Of a DNA stretch of 64,000 nt, positions 41,258-49,211 are shown one piece after another (positions within the stretch are counted from its first letter, which is position 1; the number at the start of each line of letters is the position of its first letter). A program made the translations under genes and the position numbers. Under the pieces are notes generated by a model. That model had not been told where the DNA came from. It did no database searches and saw only the letters and a program-made list of their open reading frames with translations. Origin of the DNA: Erysipelotrichaceae bacterium (GTDB lineage: Bacteria > Bacillota_I > Bacilli_A > Erysipelotrichales > Erysipelotrichaceae); contig JAFYHQ010000014.1 of assembly GCA_017539105.1 (NCBI GenBank), positions 1 through 64,000 of the forward strand. Direction: 5' to 3'.

Positions 41258-42022
41258 ATGAGTGAAATCAGGATCATACCGATCGGATCGGGTTCGACGG
41301 GAAACTGTTTCTATATCGAAATCGGCGGATATCGTTTTCTGATCGATATGGGGATCGGCTACAAGAAGGTCAGGGATGCATTAACGATGCATGATTGCTG
41401 TCTGGAAGAGGTCGACGGGATTTTCGTGACGCATGGGCATTATGACCATGTGAAGGCAGCCATACCCATAAGCAATCATGTGCGTTGCAAAGTCTACGCG
41501 AACAAGAGCGTGATGTACAGCATCCGTGAATGCAAGGCAGAAAGAATGGTCCTGAATATGTATGAAGATATCGGACTGTTTCCCGGTCTGACAGTCAGGA
41601 TGTTCAAGGTGCCGCATGATTTCGCTTATACCTGCGGATATACGTTTGCTGCAGCAGATCGCAAGATCGCTTATGTGACCGATTGCGGAAGAATGAATGA
41701 CAGGATCCTGCAGGAACTGGCTGGTGCGGATGTGACGATCATCGAATCCAATCATGATGTGGAAATGCTGAAGAACGGGCCATATCCCAGACAGCTGCAG
41801 GCCAGGATACGCTCGGAAGCGGGACATCTGTCGAATGACGAATGTGCCGAAGCGATTGCCTTTCTCAAAGAAAAAGGGACAAGCCATTTTCTGCTTGCCC
41901 ACTTGTCTTTACAGAATAATACACCGGAAATCGCTTTCGAAACGGTCCGTAAGAGGATCAGCGATCCGGATATCGATCTCTATGTCTGTCCTGCGGAAGG
42001 AAATAATCTTCTGATCTACTGA
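41258..42022 (+). CDS. YycJ/WalJ-like metallo-beta-lactamase-fold hydrolase
   Basis: The 254-residue protein starts at MSEIRIIPIGSGSTGNCF. The fold is shown by FVTHGHYDHVKA (H-x-H-x-D-H), ITYVTDCG-like AYVTDCGRM, a late AGHLSNDECA and HFLLAHLSLQNN. It matches the YycJ/WalJ group of exonuclease-like MBL proteins. There is no walRK operon here. The upstream open frame is long but not coding. It may be translated from a leaderless mRNA. Confidence 0.85.
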   Translation: MSEIRIIPIGSGSTGNCFYIEIGGYRFLIDMGIGYKKVRDALTMHDCCLEEVDGIFVTHGHYDHVKAAIPISNHVRCKVYANKSVMYSIRECKAERMVLNMYEDIGLFPGLTVRMFKVPHDFAYTCGYTFAAADRKIAYVTDCGRMNDRILQELAGADVTIIESNHDVEMLKNGPYPRQLQARIRSEAGHLSNDECAEAIAFLKEKGTSHFLLAHLSLQNNTPEIAFETVRKRISDPDIDLYVCPAEGNNLLIY

Positions 42023-43189
42023 TCATTCACAGATACGGGAAATAAACGCATCGATCTGCGCTTCTTCCATGCCTGCGTTTAAAAGATAATTGCGGGCATA
42101 AATAGACAGATCCGCAGTCTTGTAATCGACATTGTCATCGTTTACCAGAAACTTCACCATGGCTTCGATATTCTGCTCGAGAATGACCTGATACTTGTCA
42201 GGTTCTTTTTCTTTGGTGATGTCGTAATAGTTGGCATACGTCAGCATATAGTCGTCAGCAATTCCCTGATAGCTTGCCCCGCACAACGCTTCCACCAGCA
42301 TGCATACGAAGCCCGTACGGTCTTTTCCTTCCGTGCAATGGATCAGGTAAGGACCTTCGATCGTTTCCAGCATGATCAGTCCCTGCGCGATTTTTTCCGC
42401 AAATACATCAGAAAGATAATTCATGCTCAAAGCGATCGGAAAGACTTTTCCGTTTTCATATAACGACAGGAAATAAGGAGACTGGAAATCTTCTTTTTCG
42501 ATATATCCTTCGATCTTGTCTTCATCATCCGACAGATTCAGGATCCCGTTTATCTTGGCATTGCTGATGAGCGCATCCACATAGTGTGCCCGCTGATGCG
42601 AATTGTCGCAAGGAGATGCCGAACGATACAGACTGTTTTCTTTGATGTTTCCCACCCGGATATTGCGGAAGTTCGCAAAGACCGTATCACTCTCGTAACG
42701 TTCCCGTTCATCGTAGTAGTGGATATCCCGCGCTCCCTGGATGGCCAGGTATTTCGCCTTTTCGCGCAGACGGACGGTTGCCGTGCAGTGTTCATCCAAA
42801 GCGGCCTGCAGCCAGAGATTGTTGGCGGTAGAAGCATAGAGCTTGCCGGTTTCCCACAGGTCATCGCCATAGTTGATGGCAGCCTTGATGTAGTCGTAAC
42901 CCGGATAGCCTACCAGAAGCGGTTCCCCTGCCTGGACATAATAGCCGTTGTAGTAAGGGATGTCTTCCAGCCGATAACCGTTGGAAAATTCCACATCCAC
43001 GCTGTCTCCGAAAGCGAAACCCAGTTCATTGAAATCATCGATCGTGATTTCGATATAGACGCCGCCGAATTCCGTCTCATGAATGGTCGGATAGTCTTCG
43101 ATCGCAAGCGTATGGTCGACCGGTTCTTCTTTCGGCGTACATCCCGTGCAGATCAGGATCGCCATCAGTATCATCAGTATCTTTTTCAT
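42023..43189 (-). CDS. lipoprotein tyrosine phosphatase (Y_phosphatase3 type)
   Basis: The 388-residue protein has a lipobox (AILICTGC) and an extracytoplasmic phosphatase domain from about 170. ILNLSDDEDKI is followed by the P-loop HCTEGKDRTGF (C-x5-R), as in the Y_phosphatase3 family of dual-specificity or lipid phosphatases. The N-half is a separate beta domain (FGDSVDVEFSNGYRLEDIPYY) found with this family. It ends next to the convergent MBL gene. Confidence 0.87.
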   Translation of the reverse strand: MKKILMILMAILICTGCTPKEEPVDHTLAIEDYPTIHETEFGGVYIEITIDDFNELGFAFGDSVDVEFSNGYRLEDIPYYNGYYVQAGEPLLVGYPGYDYIKAAINYGDDLWETGKLYASTANNLWLQAALDEHCTATVRLREKAKYLAIQGARDIHYYDERERYESDTVFANFRNIRVGNIKENSLYRSASPCDNSHQRAHYVDALISNAKINGILNLSDDEDKIEGYIEKEDFQSPYFLSLYENGKVFPIALSMNYLSDVFAEKIAQGLIMLETIEGPYLIHCTEGKDRTGFVCMLVEALCGASYQGIADDYMLTYANYYDITKEKEPDKYQVILEQNIEAMVKFLVNDDNVDYKTADLSIYARNYLLNAGMEEAQIDAFISRICE

Positions 43190-43190
43190 T

Positions 43191-43697
43191 TCATAACCTC
43201 TGTCTAATATCTATTCTATCCTTTTCCAGTTCCAGCAGTTTCCTTTTACGTTCCAGACCTCCCGCATAACCTGTCAGAGATCCATCGCTTCCGATCACTC
43301 TGTGACATGGAACGATGATGGAGATTGGATTATGGCTTACCGCATTGCCGATCGCCTGGCAGGACATTTTTCCTTTCTCATCGATCTTCTGCGCGATTTG
43401 CCGATAAGTTGTAGTCTGTCCGTAAGGGATCTCAAGCAGAAGCTGCCAGACTTTCTGTTGAAACAAAGTCCCTCGCAAAGCAAGCTTCGGTGTAAAAGAC
43501 GGGATCTGTCCCTGAAAATAGAGATCCAGCCAATGTATCGTTTCTTCAAATACCGGAAGCTTTTCTTCCTTGTGTTCTTTCTTCAGGACATCCCCAAAAT
43601 GTTTCTGGCCATCAAACCAGAGTCCGATCAGCACCTCGCCATCGGAAGCCAGAGTGATGTCTCCGAAAGGAGACCGGTAATGACATGTATAGTCCAT
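43191..43697 (-). CDS. ogt: methylated-DNA-protein-cysteine methyltransferase
   Basis: The 168-residue protein has the active-site motif IIVPCHRVIGSDGSLTGYAGG and the upstream recognition helix region (TTYRQIAQKI, MSCQAIGNAVSHNP). It repairs O6-alkylguanine by transferring the alkyl group to its Cys. Preceded by its own start near 43697. Confidence 0.93.
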   Translation of the reverse strand: MDYTCHYRSPFGDITLASDGEVLIGLWFDGQKHFGDVLKKEHKEEKLPVFEETIHWLDLYFQGQIPSFTPKLALRGTLFQQKVWQLLLEIPYGQTTTYRQIAQKIDEKGKMSCQAIGNAVSHNPISIIVPCHRVIGSDGSLTGYAGGLERKRKLLELEKDRIDIRQRL

Positions 43698-43713
43698 GCG
43701 AAAAGGATTACGA

Positions 43714-44829
43714 TCAGTCCTCCAAAGCTCTGCACTGTTTCAAAAGATCAATGATCGGCAGATGCTGAGGGCAGGCTCCCTCGCACTGACCGCATTCCAG
43801 ACAGTCGCTCGCTTTGCCTTTTCCCTGCGTGACGATCGTGTATTCCCTCTTGGTCCTGAATTCCGGAGAGCCTTTCTTACGGTTCTCGACCGTAAAGATG
43901 TCAGGGATCGGGATCGACATCGGACAGCCCTTGGTACAGTAACGGCAGCCCGTGCACGGTATCATCTGATCGGCATTCAGCGCTTCCTGCGCTTTCATGA
44001 TCAGTTCCTGCTCGTGTTCATTGAGCGGAACGAAATCTTTCATGAAACTGAGATTGTCCTTCATCTGATCGAGATTGCTCATACCGCTTAAAACGATCAG
44101 GATGCCTTCCTGAGAAGCGACGAAACGGATGCCCCAGGAAGCGTAGGAAGCGTCTTTGTTTTCACTGTCGAAGATCGCTTTGACGCTGTCGATCGGATCC
44201 GCCAGGATGCCTCCCTTGACCGGCTCCATGACCGTCACCAGTTTGCCATGGCTGCGGCAGATTTCCAGATTCTTCTTTGAATTGACACCCGGATTCTCCC
44301 AGTCCGCATAGTTGATCTGCAGCTGTACGAAATCCACATCCGGATGTTTGCTTAAGAGTTCTTCCAGTAGTTCCGGATCGCCATGGAAAGAGAAGCCATA
44401 GTGCCGGATCAGTCCTTTTTCCTTCTGTTCCTTCACAAAATCCCAGATATGATACTCATCATATTTCTGATAATTGGAACGCTGCAAGGCATGCAGCAGA
44501 TAGTAATCGAAATATCCTGCCTGCGTCCGTTCCAGGCTGGTATAGAATTCCTGTTTGGCTGTTTCTTCGTCTTTGACGTCATTGGAACACATCAGCTTCG
44601 TTGCCAGGGTAAAGGAATCGCGCGGATGTCTCTTGATCAGCGCATCGCGTATGGCTTCCTCGGAACCCGGATACATGAATGCCGTATCGAAATAGGTGCC
44701 TCCCGCTTCCAGGAAAAGATCCGCCATTTCTGCCGTCTGTGCCACATCGATGCTGCCATCTTCCAGCTTCGGCAGTCTCATCAGACCGAAGCCTAGTTTC
44801 ATCTTGTTTTTGTCGCTATAATTATCCAT
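43714..44829 (-). CDS. aldo/keto reductase with C-terminal ferredoxin-like domain
   Basis: The 371-residue protein has an AKR barrel (residues 1-280; LGFGLMRLPKLEDGSID, DTAFMYPGSEEAIRDAL, YYLLHALQRSNYQKYDEYHIWD without the usual membrane features) and a C-terminal domain with two clusters of cysteines (CTGCRYCTKGCPMSIPIP; CLECGQCEGACPQHLPI) for [4Fe-4S] centres. Such proteins are common in anaerobic Bacillota. The substrate is unknown. Confidence 0.88.
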   Translation of the reverse strand: MDNYSDKNKMKLGFGLMRLPKLEDGSIDVAQTAEMADLFLEAGGTYFDTAFMYPGSEEAIRDALIKRHPRDSFTLATKLMCSNDVKDEETAKQEFYTSLERTQAGYFDYYLLHALQRSNYQKYDEYHIWDFVKEQKEKGLIRHYGFSFHGDPELLEELLSKHPDVDFVQLQINYADWENPGVNSKKNLEICRSHGKLVTVMEPVKGGILADPIDSVKAIFDSENKDASYASWGIRFVASQEGILIVLSGMSNLDQMKDNLSFMKDFVPLNEHEQELIMKAQEALNADQMIPCTGCRYCTKGCPMSIPIPDIFTVENRKKGSPEFRTKREYTIVTQGKGKASDCLECGQCEGACPQHLPIIDLLKQCRALED

Positions 44830-44849
44830 CTTGTACTGCTCCTTTTTCT

Positions 44850-46163
44850 TTATGATAATACAGTTTCTCTTTTTCTATTTCTTAAATGCCTGAGGACCCT
44901 CTCCCTGATCTCACCGTTTCTGATCCATCGGCGTATCGTCGCCAGACCTTCTTCATTCTTCCTGCATGGCATCCATAATCTGAGATATCCGTTTTCTCCG
45001 TATTTCTCGCTGATGTGTTGAAGGATGCGTAAACAGGATTCTTCGTCCGATTCTTCCGGATGCCTGTTTAGCGCATATGAAACAGATCTATCGATAACCG
45101 TCTCCGGATCGACATCCCGATCCGCTTCCGCAATGATGCATCCGTAAATAGAACGCGGTTTCTCCTTGCGCGAAGCGCGATGATCTTCGATCGCTTCTTT
45201 CATCATCTGTTTCTGTTCCTTCGTGAACCAGCGGTCCAGTTTCCTGTCTTCCTGGAGCCATTTTCCGGAAGTCAGTTCATGATCCTCGCGTCCGTAGCGG
45301 ATCCCGATATCATGGTAGGCCGCGATGCAGTAAACCATGGATGCATCGACATCGAGATCTTCGATCAGATCATTGCTGTTTTGGATGACCTTGCGGATAT
45401 GTGCGATGCCATGTCCATCTTCATAATCCCTGTAACAAGGCAGGATTTCTTCTTCGATATAGCGTTTCAGTTCTTCCTCAACCAGAAGAAACCGGTTCCT
45501 TCGGATCAGATCCGGACGCTTCTGTTTCGTCAGTTCCAGCGCCTGTTCCTGACGCCATTTACGGATCGCTTCATGATTTCCTGACAGCAGGACTTCCGGG
45601 ACTTTATCGCCATTGAGATCGGCAGGCTTCGTATACTGAGGATACTCCAGCAGGCCCGTTTCAAAAGACTCTTCTTCCGTGCTCTCTTTCTTCATCGATC
45701 CGTCCACCAGACGCAGGATCGCTTCCGTGACTGCCATAGCAGGCAGTTCTCCGCCGGTCAGGATGTAATCGCCGATCGAGATCAGTTCATCCGCATGCTT
45801 ATAGATCCGTGCATCCATTCCTTCATAATGGCCGCAGATCAGGATGAGTTCCTCTTCTTTTGAGAGACGATGCGCATCTTCCTGATCGAATGGCTTGCCG
45901 ATCGGGGTCAGGATGATCGTGTGCGTCTGATCGCTTCTATGGGCATTCAATGCATCCAGGATCGGCTGACAGCGCATCACCATGCCGGGGCCTCCGCCAT
46001 AGGGAGAATCATCGACTTTACGGAAACTTCTCTCTGCATAATTGCGGATATCGACAATATCAAGATCCAAAAGACCCGAAGCCATGCTTCGGGAAATCAG
46101 GGGCGTATGAAGAAAAGAGTCAAACTGTTCGGGACAGATGCTTAAGATACGGATCTTCATCAT
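44850..46163 (-). CDS. trmD: TrmD tRNA (guanine37-N1)-methyltransferase fused to an HD domain
   Basis: Residues 1-235 are TrmD, a SPOUT knotted methyltransferase: ILSICPEQFDSFL, DDSPYGGGPGMVM, LICGHYEGMDARI, ISIGDYILTGGELPAM and LLSGNHEAIRKWR. Residues 240-420 are an HD phosphohydrolase (EDGHGIAHIRKV, IAAYHDIGIR, EADRDVD). TrmD is normally about 240 residues. The usual neighbours rpsP, rimM and rplS are absent. ATGA overlap with the upstream membrane gene shows TGA used as stop. The HD part may act on nucleotides; this is inference. Confidence 0.9.
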   Translation of the reverse strand: MMKIRILSICPEQFDSFLHTPLISRSMASGLLDLDIVDIRNYAERSFRKVDDSPYGGGPGMVMRCQPILDALNAHRSDQTHTIILTPIGKPFDQEDAHRLSKEEELILICGHYEGMDARIYKHADELISIGDYILTGGELPAMAVTEAILRLVDGSMKKESTEEESFETGLLEYPQYTKPADLNGDKVPEVLLSGNHEAIRKWRQEQALELTKQKRPDLIRRNRFLLVEEELKRYIEEEILPCYRDYEDGHGIAHIRKVIQNSNDLIEDLDVDASMVYCIAAYHDIGIRYGREDHELTSGKWLQEDRKLDRWFTKEQKQMMKEAIEDHRASRKEKPRSIYGCIIAEADRDVDPETVIDRSVSYALNRHPEESDEESCLRILQHISEKYGENGYLRLWMPCRKNEEGLATIRRWIRNGEIRERVLRHLRNRKRETVLS

Positions 46164-46654
46164 TGATAAATCAGTTTTGTCGGGAAAAGGAACAGATATG
46201 GCGCAGTCAGGATTGCCATGAACAGAGCGGACCGTTTGGCTTGCACATCATCGAGACCGGCTTTCTTCAAGATCCAAAGATCGCCGAAATAGATGACGAC
46301 TGCGGAAAGCGCGATTGCGATGACAATGATCAGAAAAGCAAGAACGTTATTGAACGGATCGTAACAGATCGCATTGACGAGATCGTTATTCCCTTCCGTC
46401 AGCATGATGACGGCAAACAGGAATGCCGAACCGATGAAGTCCGCAAGGAAACCCATCAGACAGATCTTCCAGGTATGTTTCCTGCGGAACGGTTTGCGTA
46501 TCGATTCATCCTTCAGCGAGAACGACAGTACGAAAGTATCCATCAGATAATTGGCAGGAATCAGAAGGATAAACAGAAACGGGTACCATATCAGCATCCA
46601 GATAGGAAACAGGACATTATAGTATTTTGTGATATTTGTTTTTTTCTCTCTCAT
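46160..46654 (-). CDS. four-TM membrane protein of unknown function
   Basis: The 164-residue protein (start MREKKTNITKYYN at 46654) has four predicted membrane segments and a basic loop (KPFRRKHTWK). The longer reading frame to 46690 begins within a hairpin and is less likely. It ends with ATGA overlap onto trmD. I do not recognise the family. Confidence 0.65.
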   Translation of the reverse strand: MREKKTNITKYYNVLFPIWMLIWYPFLFILLIPANYLMDTFVLSFSLKDESIRKPFRRKHTWKICLMGFLADFIGSAFLFAVIMLTEGNNDLVNAICYDPFNNVLAFLIIVIAIALSAVVIYFGDLWILKKAGLDDVQAKRSALFMAILTAPYLFLFPTKLIYQ

Positions 46655-46700
46655 GACACTATTATGACACGAGAAGGATGCATTACGCATCCTTGTCTGT

Positions 46701-47198
46701 TCAAAGATAGTCTCTGATGCATTCCCATTGGCCGATCAGCCGTTCCAGGTTCCAGGCGGCATTTGCCGGGCTTGTGGAAGGCAGAACGATCGCTTTTCTC
46801 TGATAGAGATCTTGGGCATAGCGTTCATACATTTTCTCTGCCGTTTTTCCATTGACGAAGATCTGTTTTATCTCTGCTTTCTCAAGGATCACACTGAGGT
46901 CGTTGATCCTGACGTCTTCGATCGATGCATCGGAAGAACCTCTGATCCTGCATTCCCCGATCACATCCCAGACGGCGATATGATTGCTTAACAGGAAGGT
47001 TTTCTTTTCTTCGATGCTTTGAGGAAGCGGTTCATCCATAACGGCAGAAAGAACGGCCCAGAAACGGTTACGGGGATGGCCATAGAAAAAGCCGGCTTCC
47101 CTTGATTTCACGGAAGGAAAACTGCCCAGGATGAGGATCCTGGCGTTTTCATCGTAAACCGGTGGAATGGGATGTCGGACTTTTTCTTCCTGATACAT
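46701..47198 (-). CDS. DNA-deoxyinosine (uracil-type) glycosylase
   Basis: The 165-residue protein starts at MYQEEKVRHPIPPVYD. ILILGSFPSVKSREAGFFYGHPRNRFW is the active-site and family signature of the Mug/deoxyinosine glycosylase group, and LPSTSPANA near the C-terminus is the second conserved motif. It removes damaged bases from DNA. The 26 residues upstream in the frame overlap the ABC gene and look non-coding. Confidence 0.85.
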   Translation of the reverse strand: MYQEEKVRHPIPPVYDENARILILGSFPSVKSREAGFFYGHPRNRFWAVLSAVMDEPLPQSIEEKKTFLLSNHIAVWDVIGECRIRGSSDASIEDVRINDLSVILEKAEIKQIFVNGKTAEKMYERYAQDLYQRKAIVLPSTSPANAAWNLERLIGQWECIRDYL

Positions 47199-47199
47199 A

Positions 47200-47850
47200 T
47201 CAGAACTGTTTCTCTTTGATGATCTTTTCACAGATCTTAACGGAAATAAACGTAGATACGATCGCAAAGACGACAATGATTCCTATGATCAATGCGAAAG
47301 GTGTCTGTTCGATCCCTGAAACGAATTTCGCTCCGAAGGAAGGGAACAGTTTCGATCCTACGAAGCCTGCGACGCCGCACAAAGCAGAAAGCAGATACAG
47401 GTAGATACGCGATTTCTCGCTGCCGTATTTGAGTCTTAACGGGATCGTGACATCGCAGACGACGATGATGATCAGCAGCAACGCCAGCAGCATGGATGGC
47501 AGCTCTTCCAGAAGATTCTGTTTATCGTATACACCCATGGCTGTCATGATCCCGCAGATGACCAGCGACATCAGCAGGAAGACGACGGTAGACCCCAGAA
47601 TGAAGAGATACTTTTCGATCACATAGCTTTTCCTATTGATCGGCAGGCTGAAGAGGAACGCATAGCCATGGTCCGCTTCATCATAAGAGATCGTACCCAG
47701 AGCCAGCAAACAGCCAAGCATGCCGATATAGAAGATCAGCGATGCCGGTTCAAAAGTCAGTGACATTGCGATACCGATCGCAAAAATCATCAGAAGAGTC
47801 TTGCTCTGATTCTTAAGAATCAGGAAATCTTTCATGAACAAGCCTTTCAT
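47200..47850 (-). CDS. ABC-2 type permease
   Basis: The 216-residue protein has six membrane segments, with MKDFLILKNQSKTLLMIF at the N-terminus, SYDEADHGYAFLFSLPINRKSYVIEKYLF in the first loop, and hydrophobic segments to the end. This is the ABC-2_memb (YtrC-like) pattern. The ATG at 47850 lies 2 nt after the ATPase stop, behind AGAGGTG. Confidence 0.87.
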   Translation of the reverse strand: MKGLFMKDFLILKNQSKTLLMIFAIGIAMSLTFEPASLIFYIGMLGCLLALGTISYDEADHGYAFLFSLPINRKSYVIEKYLFILGSTVVFLLMSLVICGIMTAMGVYDKQNLLEELPSMLLALLLIIIVVCDVTIPLRLKYGSEKSRIYLYLLSALCGVAGFVGSKLFPSFGAKFVSGIEQTPFALIIGIIVVFAIVSTFISVKICEKIIKEKQF

Positions 47851-47851
47851 T

Positions 47852-48697
47852 TTATTCACCTCTCAGCATCAGTTCGATCAGTTCGTCGATGCCGCTTCTT
47901 TCTATGACCAGTTTCGGATAATTATTCATATAGAATTCCCTCTGGTCGCTCAGACAACGATAACCGAAGGCTTCTTTCTTGACCTTCAGCAGATATTTCT
48001 TATCCAGTTTTTCATACTCTTCTTCAGAGACTTTGATGATCGCATAATCGCTTAAGAGACGATCCGTTTCTTCATGAAGAATGATCTTTCCGTCATGGAT
48101 CATATAGAAGTCATCACAAAGCGTTTCCAGATCGGTAGAGATATGAGAACTGATCAGGGCTGCACGTTCCTCGTCTTCTGCCATGTATTCCCGGATCATG
48201 GCCAGGATATCGTCTCTTGCGAGGACATCCAGACCGACGGTCGGTTCATCCAGAAGAAGGATCTTAGCCTTATGAGACAGTGCAAGAAGCACATTCAGCT
48301 TGGCTTTCATGCCGGTAGACAGTTCCTTGATCTTCTTGTGCGTATCCAGCCGGAACTGTGCGCACTTGTTTCTGAAGTCCGTTTCATCGAATGCTTCATA
48401 GAAGCACTTCATGATCTTGATCACATCTTCGATCGTGATATAGGAAGAAAACTGCGATTCTGCCAGTACCACGCCGATATCCTGCTTGTCTTTTTCCGTG
48501 ATCTCTTTCAGATCTTTCCCAAACAGTTCGATATTTCCGCTATCCGGATAGCACAGCTGCAGTATCGTCTTGAACAGCGTGCTCTTGCCTGCCCCATTCT
48601 GACCGATCAGGCCGGTGATCCTTCCGGCAGGTACTTCCAGATCGCATGACAGTTCAAAACCCGGATAAGTCTTTTTCAGTTCTTTTACCTTCAACAT
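47852..48697 (-). CDS. ABC transporter ATP-binding protein (YtrB-like)
   Basis: The 281-residue ATPase has Walker A GQNGAGKST, a partly degenerate signature (ELSTGMKAKL), Walker B ILLLDEPTVGLD and an H-loop (SSHIS). The C-terminal extension is regulatory. With the GntR gene 1 nt upstream and the permease downstream, it matches the YtrABC layout induced by cell-wall antibiotics. Confidence 0.9.
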   Translation of the reverse strand: MLKVKELKKTYPGFELSCDLEVPAGRITGLIGQNGAGKSTLFKTILQLCYPDSGNIELFGKDLKEITEKDKQDIGVVLAESQFSSYITIEDVIKIMKCFYEAFDETDFRNKCAQFRLDTHKKIKELSTGMKAKLNVLLALSHKAKILLLDEPTVGLDVLARDDILAMIREYMAEDEERAALISSHISTDLETLCDDFYMIHDGKIILHEETDRLLSDYAIIKVSEEEYEKLDKKYLLKVKKEAFGYRCLSDQREFYMNNYPKLVIERSGIDELIELMLRGE

Positions 48698-49072
48698 TTA
48701 TTTATCCTCCAGGATCAGATCCAGAAGTTGAATGATCTCTTCATCTTCCAAACCGTATGATCTCGCTTTCTGTACTATGAGTTCCATTTCTTCTTCGATC
48801 AGACGATAGCGCTGTTCTGCCATCATTTCGGGATCGGCATCTTTGACGTAGCTGCCCTTTCCATGTACGGTAGCGATATAGCCTTCCTCTTCCAGAAGGT
48901 CGTAGGCTTTCTTGACAGTCAATGCGGATATCTTCAGTTCCGCAGCCAGAGCTCTTACCGAAGGCAGATTGTCTCCGTTTTTCAATTCCTTGCTGATGAC
49001 CATCTTTTTGATCTGATCCATGATCTGTTCATAGATCGGGACCATCGATGAAGTGTTGATAATGATTCTCAT
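48698..49072 (-). CDS. GntR/YtrA-family repressor
   Basis: The 124-residue protein has an N-terminal winged HTH (IIINTSSMVPIYEQIMDQI, SVRALAAELKISALTVKKAYDLLEEEGYI) and a short C-terminal dimerisation helix, as in YtrA. It is the first gene of the ABC-2 operon and lies behind a promoter whose spacer and flanks hold two 15-bp direct repeats, a likely operator. Confidence 0.9.
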   Translation of the reverse strand: MRIIINTSSMVPIYEQIMDQIKKMVISKELKNGDNLPSVRALAAELKISALTVKKAYDLLEEEGYIATVHGKGSYVKDADPEMMAEQRYRLIEEEMELIVQKARSYGLEDEEIIQLLDLILEDK

Positions 49073-49108
49073 AGTCATTCCTCGATTTCTGCAGTATTCG
49101 ATATAAAC

Positions 49109-49150
49109 ACTATATAACAGTTTATAACAGATGTCAACAGTTTATAACAG
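49109..49150 (-). promoter_or_regulatory. near-consensus promoter with two 15-bp direct-repeat operators
   Basis: On the minus strand TTGACA (49137-49132), a 17-nt spacer and TATAGT (49114-49109) make a strong sigma-A promoter. AACAGTTTATAACAG is repeated exactly at 49116-49130 and 49136-49150, one copy in the spacer and one upstream, 20 bp apart. Confidence 0.8.
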
Positions 49151-49160
49151 TTTGATGATA

Positions 49161-49184
49161 AAAAGAGCGGGTACACCGCTCTTA
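49161..49184 (-). terminator. terminator of the amidohydrolase gene
   Basis: GAGCGG/CCGCTC stem with a short loop, followed by TTTTTATC on the minus strand. Confidence 0.8.
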
Positions 49185-49211
49185 TAAAACCGAAATATTA
49201 TAATGTTGGGA

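Noticed and set aside
49116-49150. CRISPR-like repeats
   Set aside because: There are only two 15-bp copies 5 bp apart over a promoter; they are operators.
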